From positions 2,248,501 through 2,312,500 of the forward strand of contig NZ_AP026968.1 of NCBI RefSeq assembly GCF_037076355.1: a stretch of DNA of 64,000 nucleotides, read 5' to 3'. Below the pieces are notes generated by a model. The model saw only the letters and a list, made by a program, of their open reading frames with translations. It made no database searches and was not told the DNA's origin. A program made the translations under genes and the position numbers. The first letter of the stretch is position 1, and every line of letters begins with the position of its first letter. The stretch comes from Streptococcus parapneumoniae. GTDB taxonomy: Bacteria > Bacillota > Bacilli > Lactobacillales > Streptococcaceae. Positions 1-8,156 of this stretch are shown here, piece after piece.

Positions 1-2938
1 GATTGATGGTAACAGCTTCTTCTGGGTAATCATCAACGATATAGAACCCTTTGCCAATACGATCTTTATCCGCTTCAATTCCCTTGTATTGACTATAATC
101 TGCCGTTACCTTATAGTAGTTGACAGAACCTGCCAAGACCTGTTTCCCATCGATGTTCACACCTGCCTTATTCAAATTCTTCTTGGTTGGTTTCACAGTA
201 GGAACATTATTTACAACTGTATCAGTTTGATAACCGTTACCAAAATCAACTTGATAAGCTGTATTTTCAAATGATTTCCCTGTATTTCGCAGTTCTTCCT
301 TAGTTACCATTGGATTAATAATTGTAACCGATTTCCCTGATTTAATATACTGGTTAAAATAGGATTCTGGATCATCCACTAAAAATACTTGGAAAGCACC
401 TTTGGGCTTAATTTCAGAACTAGCAAGAAAAGCTTTAACCTTATCATTATCAACGGCATCTATAGAATCATACTGATACACCGAGATACCAGAAACTTCT
501 TTTCCTTCATTATCAATATAACGAATATCCGATTGATTAATCGTAACAGCCTCTTCTGGGTAATCATCAATTGCTCCAAATCCTTTTAGAATAGCGGATG
601 GATCTGCCTTTATTCCCTTATACTGATCATAATCCAAGGTAATATGGTAATAATTTGTCGAACCTGCTAGAACTGGTTTACCATCAATGACAACTTTATC
701 CTTATTGTAATTATGTTTAAGAGGTTGAATTAAGTTATTATTCGGATTGTCAGGATCATTCGGTTTACCAGGTGTTGAAACCTGAACAATATTTGAATAG
801 CTTTCGTACTTATTATTAATTTTTAATTGGAAGTTATTCTTATAGGTCGCACCATCATTTATAACTTTTCCTACTAAAATTGGAGCTGGAACCAGCACTT
901 CTTTACTCAAATCCTGATTTAGTTTAGATTTCAAGTTTTCTAAACCTTTAATTCGAACAACATGGCTCGATTCGTCATAAGTTAATTCAAAATCTGAGCT
1001 AGCCTTCTTTGAAGCTTCTACATCTAGTACAAAACCTGAAGGCAAGGCATCCACAATCTCAAAGTCTGTAGTAGCTTCACGATTAGCTGGAAGAGGCTTA
1101 GTTGTTAATTCCCACTGTACCGTTGAAAGCTTAGGCACATAGCTTTTATCAATAGATTCACCAGAAGGATTTTTTACAAACTTTTCTAGGCCAGGTATTG
1201 TCTGTAAGCGTGCATATCTGACCCTTACTGTTGGAGGAGACACTAAAGAGGGGAGTTCTTTTTCCTTTGGCTCCTCAGGTTTAGGTGGGAGTACCTCTTC
1301 AGTTTTTCCAGTTGGAGAACTTGGTGGAGTAGTTTCCTTCTCATAGATTGGTTCAGTGATACGCTTGATAGGTGTAATACTTTTCAACTCTGTCCCCTCC
1401 CCAAGAATTGTAAAAACAACGTTTTGAGCATTTCCACTCGCATTCTCTGCATCCCATTCAGCAGGAGTTCTTCCCTCTGTCGAAGCAGGAGATGATGTGT
1501 GGAGATACGTTAAACTAGAACCATACCCTACTGAAGCAAAGGAACCCTTAGGAATATCTGAGGTATCATTAACACCATTTTCTACTCCCTTCATAACGCG
1601 ACCATCAAAATCCAAACCTGAACCACTTGGATTAAGAACCATTCCACGACCAGACGAGCCATAACTCAAATTTGAACCTTGACCCCAATCTACATCGGTA
1701 ATAACTGTTCCAATTAAGAGGGAAACAGGAGTTGTCGTACCTTCAATATAAAAATCAAAAATCAACTCTAAACGTGTATGATTATTATAAACAAAATAAA
1801 GACTACCACCATCTCCACTCTTGAGGTAGATATCTGAATCTGTCACAGGAACACCATTTCGAACTTCTCCCTGATAGTCTCCTAAATCCGAAACCATGAC
1901 TTTTGCCATGATCTTTCTACCATCTGTCAACGTTCCAATGTTATGAATATAAAATGTATCTCCAAATGTTGGAGATTTAATTACATCGTAAGTTCCCGTA
2001 CTATCCTTACTAACTCGAGTTCCTGTGCCTCCTGTTACATAGGTATCTGCATGATAACCTAAAAAACCACTCAAACTCTCTACTGGTAGATTATCATCTG
2101 GTACTATTGTAAAATCATTATAATAGTCTAAGCTCCCGCGACCAGCTGAATTATAACCTCCATAAACTTTGAAACCTGTTTCAGATCCAAATAAAGGCTT
2201 ACTTGTTTGAATTGCCTCTCGTTCAGCTTTAATAGTTGCTAGCTTCTTTGTATAGTCTGTCAAAGAGCTCTCATAAGCTACTCTCTTGGCTTCATTTCGT
2301 TTTCGGATTTCTGCATTTTCTTGATTGATACGATCAATTTCTGCCTGATTAGCCTTCTGATTTTTCCCATTCTCTTCACGGATTTTTGAATTTTCCTGAT
2401 TGATACGCTCAACTTCAGCTTGATAAAAAACTAAATCCTTTTGATATTGTTCCTTCTTCGCAGCATTTTCATCTTGGATTTTCTTTCGTTCCGCTTGATT
2501 CTGTTTCTTATCTTCTATATATTTTTCAGTAGCTTTCTCAATACTATCTGCTTGTGTGCGATAATCGCTTTCGACTTCCTTTTGCTTTTTGTCCAACTCA
2601 GAGGCTGTACTTGCGGTTCCTTTATCTACTACAGAATCAAATTCCACCTTCAATCCAGCTTCTTGTGCCTTTTTAACAGTTTCAGCTAAACTGGAATGAG
2701 AAAAAGAAATTTCTATCCTTCCTATTTTTTCTTCACTCTTTCCTTGATTTTCAGTAGAAACACTGCTTGGACTCGTCTGGGCATAAGGCGCATTTGTAGC
2801 TGGATTTTCAGTTCGTTCATCTGCCATAACTGGGCTTATCATACTTAAAGCTGCTAAACCTAGTATCACTCCACAAGTTCCATAAATTTTTGATTTCCGA
2901 ATAGATCCATATGTTTTTGTTTCTCTTACTTTGTGCAT
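1..2938 (-). CDS. Antigen I/II-family surface adhesin, 3' end outside the window
   Basis: Start ATG at 2938 follows an AAGGAG ribosome site; 979 codons are visible and the frame runs off the window edge without a stop. Seen: a signal peptide with a KS/SIRK-like start and cleavage near residue 39; a charged coiled-coil A region (about 90-220) with repeated RINQEN motifs; a GbpC/Spa-like V region (about 245-510, starting KPLFGSETGFKVYGG); a short proline-rich P stretch (about 515-565); then C-domain units. Two of these units match each other closely, with VLAGS-NYY near residues 755 and 930 and the DDYPEEAVTI motif. This order is that of antigen I/II (SspA/SspB/PAc) proteins, which bind salivary glycoproteins and collagen. 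By family one expects a C-terminal LPXTG anchor, which lies outside. The P region is much shorter than in classical members. Confidence 0.85.
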   Translation of the reverse strand, partial: MHKVRETKTYGSIRKSKIYGTCGVILGLAALSMISPVMADERTENPATNAPYAQTSPSSVSTENQGKSEEKIGRIEISFSHSSLAETVKKAQEAGLKVEFDSVVDKGTASTASELDKKQKEVESDYRTQADSIEKATEKYIEDKKQNQAERKKIQDENAAKKEQYQKDLVFYQAEVERINQENSKIREENGKNQKANQAEIDRINQENAEIRKRNEAKRVAYESSLTDYTKKLATIKAEREAIQTSKPLFGSETGFKVYGGYNSAGRGSLDYYNDFTIVPDDNLPVESLSGFLGYHADTYVTGGTGTRVSKDSTGTYDVIKSPTFGDTFYIHNIGTLTDGRKIMAKVMVSDLGDYQGEVRNGVPVTDSDIYLKSGDGGSLYFVYNNHTRLELIFDFYIEGTTTPVSLLIGTVITDVDWGQGSNLSYGSSGRGMVLNPSGSGLDFDGRVMKGVENGVNDTSDIPKGSFASVGYGSSLTYLHTSSPASTEGRTPAEWDAENASGNAQNVVFTILGEGTELKSITPIKRITEPIYEKETTPPSSPTGKTEEVLPPKPEEPKEKELPSLVSPPTVRVRYARLQTIPGLEKFVKNPSGESIDKSYVPKLSTVQWELTTKPLPANREATTDFEIVDALPSGFVLDVEASKKASSDFELTYDESSHVVRIKGLENLKSKLNQDLSKEVLVPAPILVGKVINDGATYKNNFQLKINNKYESYSNIVQVSTPGKPNDPDNPNNNLIQPLKHNYNKDKVVIDGKPVLAGSTNYYHITLDYDQYKGIKADPSAILKGFGAIDDYPEEAVTINQSDIRYIDNEGKEVSGISVYQYDSIDAVDNDKVKAFLASSEIKPKGAFQVFLVDDPESYFNQYIKSGKSVTIINPMVTKEELRNTGKSFENTAYQVDFGNGYQTDTVVNNVPTVKPTKKNLNKAGVNIDGKQVLAGSVNYYKVTADYSQYKGIEADKDRIGKGFYIVDDYPEEAVTIN

Positions 2939-3030
2939 TCTATCTCCTTATCTAAAATATCTAGCAATATAAAACCTCAAATGTTGGCGCCCGAGGTCTC
3001 TTATAATATAAAATCATCTCTTTCCTTTCC

Positions 3031-3062
3031 AAAAGAAAAAAGCCAGCTTTCACTGACTTTTC
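3031..3062 (-). terminator. Intrinsic terminator of the choline-binding protein gene
   Basis: On the minus strand the stem AAAGTCAG/CTGGCTTT (one G-U pair) is followed by a T-rich run. It lies just past the stop of the choline-binding gene and before the adhesin start. Confidence 0.75.
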
Positions 3063-3085
3063 TATACAATATTGTAATGAATTTT

Positions 3086-4750
3086 TTAAGAAATCCACTT
3101 ACCAGAATAATCTAAACGATAACCACCAATCGTCTCATTTTGTGCCATCTTACCATCTGCTTTCAAATAATACCAAGCACTTCCGTCCTTGAACCATTGA
3201 TCTCTCAGATAACTTCCATCTGATTTGAGATAGTACCAAGCTTTATAACTGGAATCATATAGCCACTCACTTTGTGCCATTTTTCCATCTGACTTAAGGT
3301 AGTAACTTCCTTGCCAGCTATTTTGTGCATAGCTTCCATCTGACTTGAGATAGTACCAAGCTTTATAGCTGGAATCGTATTGCCACTCACTTTGTGCCAT
3401 TTTTCCATCTGACTTAAGGTAGTAGCTTCCTTGCCAGCTATTTAGTGCATAACTCCCATCTGACTTGAGATAATACCAAGCTTTATAGTTTGTATCATAA
3501 ATCCATTCATTACGTGCCATCACACCATTTGATTTGAGATAATAGTTTCCCTTCCAACCACTGACAAGAGCTTTCCCTGCATGATCAAAATAATACCAGT
3601 AACTTCCATCTTGTTTCCATTGGTCACGCCAATCAGATGTGTTTTCAATCGGTTTAATAGGTTCTGCTTTCTTAGAATTATTTTCTTCTACAGTACTTTT
3701 ACCTGTCTGGTTCTCCAGCTTACTTTTTAAATCTTGATAAATTTTCTCTTTATTTTTGTAATCAATTTCTAATTTTTTTACAGCCTGATAACGATTTGAA
3801 GATCTTGGATCCGTTACTGAAGCTGTACTGAAATTAGATTTCGTTGCTCGATTAATATTTTCCTGAGAAATAGTGATGAAATGAGCAGAGCTTACTGAGG
3901 AAAGACTAGAAAATGATAATCCAAAATAATCTTTACTTGATGGATTCCCCCAGTTCAATCCTGCAATTGCTTGAGCATGTGCCCATTCTGTCCCACCGAC
4001 CATAAATTCAACCATACCATCATAAATAGCCTCTTTCAATTGAGACTTAGTAGCTGTTTTAAAACCAGGTAGACGAGAAGCTAAATTTTCATAATTTTGC
4101 CCACCTTTTAGCTCTGATTCTGCATTAGATGTAGGTAATCCATACTCTCTCGCCACACGATTGATTCCAGTTGCATCATGTCCTGAACTTCCTGAGATAT
4201 TCATTTTATCCCATCCCCAGTTATCTTGAACATATGCTTTCGCCACCTTATCCGCAAAATCAATCGCCGAGCTAGAAACACTGACACTAGGAGTCCCAAC
4301 CTGAGAACGAACTTGGTTAATTAAATCTTGGGCAAAAAATGACAACTCCTGACGAACAACTAGCGGTAGAGTGTTGACATCAAAATACTCACCTTGATCA
4401 ACTGAATCTTTTTGGAACTTGTGCTGATTTTTCAATTGAGCACTCTCTGACTCAAGAATATACTGTGCCTTATCACGTTCAGTCTGGCTAATATTAAAAT
4501 CAGAAAAAGCCGTCTTCAAAGCCTTTATATACTTATCGCTCAGTGTAATCGTATTGCTAGGTGCAGATGATAAAGCATTGTCATAGATACTTTTGGCTTG
4601 TTCATATTCTCTCTTAGCTTTAATCAATTCACTTTTTAAATTCTCTACCTGACTACTCGTTGTACTATTCGCATACACAGGTTGACTATTTCCTAACCCA
4701 AGCAAAGTTACGCTGGCAGTTGTTGCCAAGATAGTTGTTCTCAATTTCAT
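3086..4750 (-). CDS. Choline-binding surface protein with SEC10/PgrA-like domain
   Basis: A 554-residue secreted protein. A signal peptide ends near residue 27 (VYA-NS), followed by a coiled-coil stretch (30-120). A globular domain (about 125-300) contains GHDATGINRVAREYGL, ENLAS and EWAHAQAIAGLNWG, as in the SEC10/PgrA surface-exclusion family related to CAP domains. A lysine/asparagine-rich linker follows. The last ~190 residues are choline-binding repeats (WYYLKSDGSY, W-x-G-SYYLKSDGKMAQ) of the LytB/LytC type, which tether the protein to phosphocholine on teichoic acid. The function of the N-terminal domain here is unknown; adhesion or cell-cell interaction is inference. The start follows an AAGGAGAT site. 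Confidence 0.85.
   Translation of the reverse strand: MKLRTTILATTASVTLLGLGNSQPVYANSTTSSQVENLKSELIKAKREYEQAKSIYDNALSSAPSNTITLSDKYIKALKTAFSDFNISQTERDKAQYILESESAQLKNQHKFQKDSVDQGEYFDVNTLPLVVRQELSFFAQDLINQVRSQVGTPSVSVSSSAIDFADKVAKAYVQDNWGWDKMNISGSSGHDATGINRVAREYGLPTSNAESELKGGQNYENLASRLPGFKTATKSQLKEAIYDGMVEFMVGGTEWAHAQAIAGLNWGNPSSKDYFGLSFSSLSSVSSAHFITISQENINRATKSNFSTASVTDPRSSNRYQAVKKLEIDYKNKEKIYQDLKSKLENQTGKSTVEENNSKKAEPIKPIENTSDWRDQWKQDGSYWYYFDHAGKALVSGWKGNYYLKSNGVMARNEWIYDTNYKAWYYLKSDGSYALNSWQGSYYLKSDGKMAQSEWQYDSSYKAWYYLKSDGSYAQNSWQGSYYLKSDGKMAQSEWLYDSSYKAWYYLKSDGSYLRDQWFKDGSAWYYLKADGKMAQNETIGGYRLDYSGKWIS
3210..3545 (-). repeat. 120-bp tandem repeats encoding choline-binding units
   Basis: Near-identical units recur every 120 bp (the CTTTATA landmark begins at 3241, 3361 and 3481), so each unit encodes 40 residues, i.e. 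two choline-binding motifs. Such DNA repeats allow copy-number change by recombination. Confidence 0.85.
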
Positions 4751-4805
4751 AATCTTATCTCCTTTTTGTTTAAAAACGTTCTTAAAACATTCATTTTATA
4801 CTTTT

Positions 4806-4834
4806 ATTTTACCATTTTTAGAGGGTTTTCTCAA
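4806..4834 (-). promoter_or_regulatory. Promoter of the choline-binding protein gene
   Basis: Minus strand: -35 TTGAGA, 17-bp spacer ending in TGG, -10 TAAAAT (extended -10). It lies about 55 bp upstream of the ATG at 4750. Confidence 0.65.
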
Positions 4835-4915
4835 TTTTTTCTTGATTTTCATTCATCTATCCGCTTAATCAAAGATAGGACATTTAGAACAGTTCAGATT
4901 TCCTCTCCTTGATGA

Positions 4916-4941
4916 AACAGATAGATGAGGCTCTATCTGTT
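4916..4941. terminator. Perfect 10-bp hairpin, probable terminator
   Basis: AACAGATAGA and its exact complement surround a 6-nt loop at the stop codon of the 104-residue gene. The T tract after it on the minus strand is weak, so termination efficiency is uncertain. Confidence 0.5.
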
Positions 4942-5255
4942 TAATGCTTGGTTGGACGATGATATCCTTTACCAGTCAGCAGTAAACGATTGGTATTTCC
5001 TTGTTTAATGCGTCTAGCCACTAGAACATCACCACGTTTGATGGTGCGAATCTCTTTGTAAATTTTTGAATATTCTACAATCATCCAGACCGTTTCTAGT
5101 TTACCTGCTAGATATCCGTTTTTAGATACCAAACCATATCTGCTGGTTAATTTGATTTCATCGCCATTATCAAGTCTTGCGGTTGCATTTCCTTGATTTC
5201 CTAAGCGTCTAAGGTCAGCTAAAGTGACCTCTGTAACTAATTTTGATTGATTCAT
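4941..5255 (-). CDS. Small hypothetical protein of the mobile segment
   Basis: A 104-residue basic protein beginning MNQSKLVTEVTLADLRRLG. The ATG follows a perfect AAGGAGGAG ribosome site. No signal peptide or membrane segment is visible, and I do not recognise the family. It is rich in Lys/Arg and has a TIKRGDVLVARRIKQGN stretch that could bind nucleic acid (inference). It sits beside the RepA_N replication gene and is probably part of the same element. Confidence 0.7.
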   Translation of the reverse strand: MNQSKLVTEVTLADLRRLGNQGNATARLDNGDEIKLTSRYGLVSKNGYLAGKLETVWMIVEYSKIYKEIRTIKRGDVLVARRIKQGNTNRLLLTGKGYHRPTKH

Positions 5256-5633
5256 CTTGTCTCCTCCTTACTGAATCAAGGCTGATTTACAGCCATGCCG
5301 AGGTATAACGTACATACCTGCTGTATTTTTTACACACGGTTTTAAGTCTAGAAACCGCAAACTCCTTCAGCTTAGGCTTTGCCTGCTTTTACGTGGTGGA
5401 ACAGCACTAGATATCCTTTTCTAGCCTACACACCGCCCTTGTTCTTCTTTTTATGCTTAGTTCCGCTAATCAGGACAGTGGGGGTATTCAGTTGTCAATG
5501 TACATCAGCAGTTTACCGACTTGCTGAGGTCAAGGGATTAGCTATAAGACGATTTTTTATAAATCGTCACATTGCTGAGAGGAATGACATAAATGTCCCC
5601 ATTTTCAAAAGTCTCCTCCGTGTTTTTCTTTGT
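5256..5633 (-). other. Structured non-coding stretch of the mobile segment
   Basis: 378 bp without a convincing protein gene. It holds at least four short inverted repeats: AGGTAT/ATACCT inside ACAGC/GCTGT (about 5289-5324), CGGTTT/AAACCG (5337-5357), CTAGA/TCTAG (5407-5424) and GACGATTT/AAATCGTC (5548-5568). It also holds an 11-codon mini-ORF with a good ribosome site (5567-5602, minus). This could be a regulatory RNA, a transfer origin or a single-strand origin; the sequence alone does not decide. Confidence 0.5.
5567..5602 (-). CDS. Possible 11-residue leader peptide
   Basis: ATG at 5602, preceded by GGAGGAG about 10 nt upstream, encodes MGTFMSFLSAM and stops at 5567. The stop codon touches the 8-bp hairpin GACGATTT/AAATCGTC immediately downstream. 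A short translated leader running into a hairpin is what a translational attenuator looks like, but no regulated target is evident except the 104-residue gene. Speculative. Confidence 0.3.
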   Translation of the reverse strand: MGTFMSFLSAM

Positions 5634-5870
5634 CTAGCTATTAGTCACCTCTACTGGATGATAAAACTCAACCCATTCTTTCACTGTTTCACGAGAGATA
5701 CCTTCATCATCAGACACATCTAAAACAGCCTGAATCAAACACTCCAACATTTCTTCCGTCCAATTTCCTCTTGAACAAGCATGCTCACCAAGCCCATTTG
5801 GCAACATTCTAAATGTGAAATCAAATCCGCTGAACTCATCCCACAAAGAGTCTCCTCCTTCTTTCTGCAT
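5634..5870 (-). CDS. Small acidic hypothetical protein, co-transcribed with the RepA_N gene
   Basis: 78 residues from MQKEGGDSLWDEF. I chose ATG 5870 because a GGGGGTG ribosome site lies just upstream, while the longer frame would start inside the RepA_N gene. It begins 5 bp after the RepA_N stop, so the two are probably translated from one mRNA. Family not recognised; the C-terminal half (ISRETVKEWVEFYHP) looks helical. Confidence 0.6.
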   Translation of the reverse strand: MQKEGGDSLWDEFSGFDFTFRMLPNGLGEHACSRGNWTEEMLECLIQAVLDVSDDEGISRETVKEWVEFYHPVEVTNS

Positions 5871-5874
5871 ACTT

Positions 5875-6996
5875 TCACCCCCCATACTGCTCCTGCGCCC
5901 TCTTATGAGCATTCAACTTGACTTCTAACTTTCTCTCAGCCATCAAATTCTCAATGGACGTAACCAGATAAGCATACGGACTCTGACAATCTTGAGGAAT
6001 CCGTTCAATACAATGTAAGACTTCTGAACTAGTTACCCAGCCAGTCTCCAAAAAGCTACCAATTTTCATTTTCTGACGATGGGTCAGATGGTAAGCATTA
6101 TCCCACGGTAAATGATCAAAGTAGCTATCCGCAATTTCCTGCAAGAGAGAATAGACTTGAGGTTGGATAAATTTCTTCCCACTTGTTTTTTGAGAAGGAG
6201 TGTCACAAGTTCTAGCAGTCTGATCCAATTCGTTAGAATTGGAAGCAGGCTTTCTAGAACTATGTCTAGTACTATTATTCTCAGTATGACTCTTCTCAGT
6301 CTTAATAGGGTTAAATTTTTTTACTTCCGGAGGTAAAAAAATTTGACTTCCAGAATTCCTTGATTTAACAACCTTTTTTGGAGGTAAAGATTTTTGACTT
6401 CCAGAATTGGTTGATTTGACAGGCTTTTCTAAAACAGATTCTTCTTCACTATTTGGACGTTCAATTTCAAACAAGACACAACCTTTGTAATCTAAAGTTT
6501 TTACATGATGGTAGATTACAGTTCCTTTGTCACGTCCTTTTTCTACGACTTCAGCATCATAGTGTTCATATTCTTGTAATTCAGCATTCACATTTTGAAG
6601 ATACAAACGATTCGGACGATTCTTTCCTTGTTTCACTTCACGAAGCAAGCCAAGCTCTTTCAATTCTTTCTTGATTTTCAATACAGTTGGCTTACTGCGA
6701 TCTAAAATTTCCATTAAGTCCTCAACCGTATAGACAAGAAATACTGAACCATTCTCATCAACATAAGTCAGTTCACCGTTTCTGTAAGAATGAATACTTA
6801 ACATACATCGATCATAGAGTACTCCATAAGCAATCTTGCCATCATTTGATAATTTCTTGGCATAGACACTCGTCATCTTGATTTTCCCAGTAGGTTTCCC
6901 TTCAGCAGAAAACTTTTTCTTAACATTTACCATGAAAATTTGTGGGATTTGATAGAATGTCTGTGTCGCCACTTGATTTACTGTAATATCAGCCAT
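5875..6996 (-). CDS. RepA_N-family replication initiator
   Basis: 373 residues. The N-terminal ~130 residues (MTSVYAKKLSNDGKIAYGVL, LYDRCMLS, the winged-helix part MEILDRSKPTVLKIKKELKELGLL, then NRLYLQN) match the RepA_N domain of Firmicute theta-replicating plasmids and some ICEs. Next comes a variable Ser/Lys/Pro-rich linker with a duplicated NSGSQ-x-x-LPP motif (about 190-230), then a C-terminal helical domain (about 285-373, SYFDHLPWDNAYHL). In RepA_N plasmids the origin usually lies within the rep gene, and the linker DNA here is repeated as expected. No partition genes or integrase are visible nearby. Confidence 0.85.
   Translation of the reverse strand: MADITVNQVATQTFYQIPQIFMVNVKKKFSAEGKPTGKIKMTSVYAKKLSNDGKIAYGVLYDRCMLSIHSYRNGELTYVDENGSVFLVYTVEDLMEILDRSKPTVLKIKKELKELGLLREVKQGKNRPNRLYLQNVNAELQEYEHYDAEVVEKGRDKGTVIYHHVKTLDYKGCVLFEIERPNSEEESVLEKPVKSTNSGSQKSLPPKKVVKSRNSGSQIFLPPEVKKFNPIKTEKSHTENNSTRHSSRKPASNSNELDQTARTCDTPSQKTSGKKFIQPQVYSLLQEIADSYFDHLPWDNAYHLTHRQKMKIGSFLETGWVTSSEVLHCIERIPQDCQSPYAYLVTSIENLMAERKLEVKLNAHKRAQEQYGG
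6329..6420. repeat. Two iteron-like 41-bp direct repeats inside the RepA_N gene, candidate replication origin
   Basis: Units begin at 6329 and 6380 (51-bp period), each starting GGAGGTAAA and sharing TTTGACTTCCAGAATT and TTGATTT; 35 of 41 bases match. A third, degenerate copy precedes them near 6310. The repeats encode the duplicated NSGSQ motif. The position in the central part of the rep gene fits the known origin position in RepA_N plasmids; origin function is inference. Confidence 0.6.
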
Positions 6997-7000
6997 GTTA

Positions 7001-7165
7001 TCACACCCCCATCATCACAGTACCATTTCCCACATAGAACAGAACTCCTTCTCTCTCTAATTCTTCAATCGCCTTAACAGCACGTTTTTTACTCATTCCT
7101 GTCTTTTTCATCACTTCGTTAACAGCTGCTTTTTTTGAAAATTGCACAAACATTTCTTTAGTCAT
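7001..7165 (-). CDS. Small winged-helix-like protein
   Basis: 54 residues from ATG 7165 to TGA 7001, beginning MTKEMFVQFSKKAAV. The stretch VNEVMKKTGMSKKRAVKAIEELEREGVLFYVGNG has the spacing of a winged helix-turn-helix. The start overlaps the stop of the zinc-ribbon gene (ATGA), so translation is probably coupled. It ends 4 bp before the RepA_N start. A role in controlling replication of the element is inference. Confidence 0.65.
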   Translation of the reverse strand: MTKEMFVQFSKKAAVNEVMKKTGMSKKRAVKAIEELEREGVLFYVGNGTVMMGV

Positions 7166-7440
7166 TCTACTATCTCCTTTTTCTGTTTCACTAATTTAAG
7201 TTCCTTTGAAAAGCAACTTGGACATTCAGATAGACCAAGCTGAAAATCCAAATGGTCAAATAAAAAGTTACATCGCTCACACTCCACTGTGCTTCTAAGT
7301 ATTGTTTCACCTAACCATTCTCTTTCTACAACATCTAATACATCTCCACATTCAGGACAATGAATAGGTTTGAAAATATCATCTTCTTCCCATTTTTCCT
7401 CATAATCACAATCAAAACAAACGATTGTTTCCAACCACAT
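7162..7440 (-). CDS. Double zinc-ribbon protein
   Basis: 92 residues with four CxxC pairs: CFDC and CPEC in the first half, CERC and CPSC in the second. These form two rubredoxin-like zinc ribbons in tandem. No enzymatic domain is present. It lies between the regulator (4-bp gap upstream) and the winged-helix gene (4-bp overlap downstream) in one operon. Exact role unknown; nucleic-acid or protein binding is likely. Confidence 0.7.
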   Translation of the reverse strand: MWLETIVCFDCDYEEKWEEDDIFKPIHCPECGDVLDVVEREWLGETILRSTVECERCNFLFDHLDFQLGLSECPSCFSKELKLVKQKKEIVE

Positions 7441-7443
7441 GGA

Positions 7444-8097
7444 TTAACTCCCTTCCAATGTTCCTTCTAATTCGCCAAGTTTTAACTTAAATTCCTTGAT
7501 TTTCTTTCTCACAAGATCACATTCTGCACTCATCAGTTGTACCTCACTTATCTGTTTGATAATCTCTCTTTCCTTTTTATCAAGTTCTATGTATTCCTGT
7601 AGGAGTTTTGACTTTTTTTCACTGATAAAAGAAAGTTTTTTAACAAACTCTGTCAATATTGTTGCGTTTGGTTTATCGACCGTAGAGTTCTCTTCATAAC
7701 CGAGTAGATATGGGATAGATACTCCTAAATATTCTGATAGTAATTGCGCATTTTTAGCATTCGGACTTCTACTTCCTTGGTTGTAATTTCCAAGTGTAGA
7801 GTATCCTATACCAGTTGCCTCACTTATCTCCTTCAGGGATATCTCTTTATCTCTAACCAGTGACTGAAATGGGGTCATCTTTTTGCTTCTATCAATACAA
7901 GAATCATCATCAAGTCCTAGTAAATATGAAAGTGTTACACCAAAATATTCTGATAAAATCTGAGCATTTTCTAGACTAAGATTTGTTTTTCCATTTTCGT
8001 ATTTTCCGTATTGAGACTGGTTAGTATTCAAAACTTTTGCTAAGTCAGCTTGAGTTAGCAATTTTTCTTTTCTTAGATTTTTAAGCCTATTAGACAT
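7444..8097 (-). CDS. XRE-family regulator with two tandem HTH domains
   Basis: 217 residues. HTH 1 (about 4-63, RLKNLRKEKLLTQADLAKVL ... YENGKTNLS) and HTH 2 (about 75-137, LKEISEATGIGYSTLGNYNQGSRSP) each end in the same EYxGVxxxYLLG signature, so the protein looks like an internal duplication of one Cro/cI unit. The C-terminal ~70 residues form a charged coiled coil, probably for dimerisation. It is divergent from the membrane protein gene at 8157 with only 59 bp between starts, so it probably represses its own operon and perhaps that gene. Confidence 0.85.
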   Translation of the reverse strand: MSNRLKNLRKEKLLTQADLAKVLNTNQSQYGKYENGKTNLSLENAQILSEYFGVTLSYLLGLDDDSCIDRSKKMTPFQSLVRDKEISLKEISEATGIGYSTLGNYNQGSRSPNAKNAQLLSEYLGVSIPYLLGYEENSTVDKPNATILTEFVKKLSFISEKKSKLLQEYIELDKKEREIIKQISEVQLMSAECDLVRKKIKEFKLKLGELEGTLEGS

Positions 8098-8118
8098 AAC
8101 TACTCCTCATATATATTG

Positions 8119-8127
8119 TGTTATAAT
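8119..8127 (+). promoter_or_regulatory. Extended -10 promoter of the membrane protein gene
   Basis: TGT followed by TATAAT, 29 bp upstream of ATG 8157, inside the 59-bp divergent region. No clear -35. The regulator could bind here. Confidence 0.55.
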
Positions 8128-8156
8128 AATTTTCGGTAGGTGGTCATGGAGGTGAC

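Noticed and set aside
5379..5723. 114-codon plus-strand frame across the structured stretch
   Set aside because: No ribosome site, overlaps the end of the 78-residue gene, and the composition looks like non-coding DNA.
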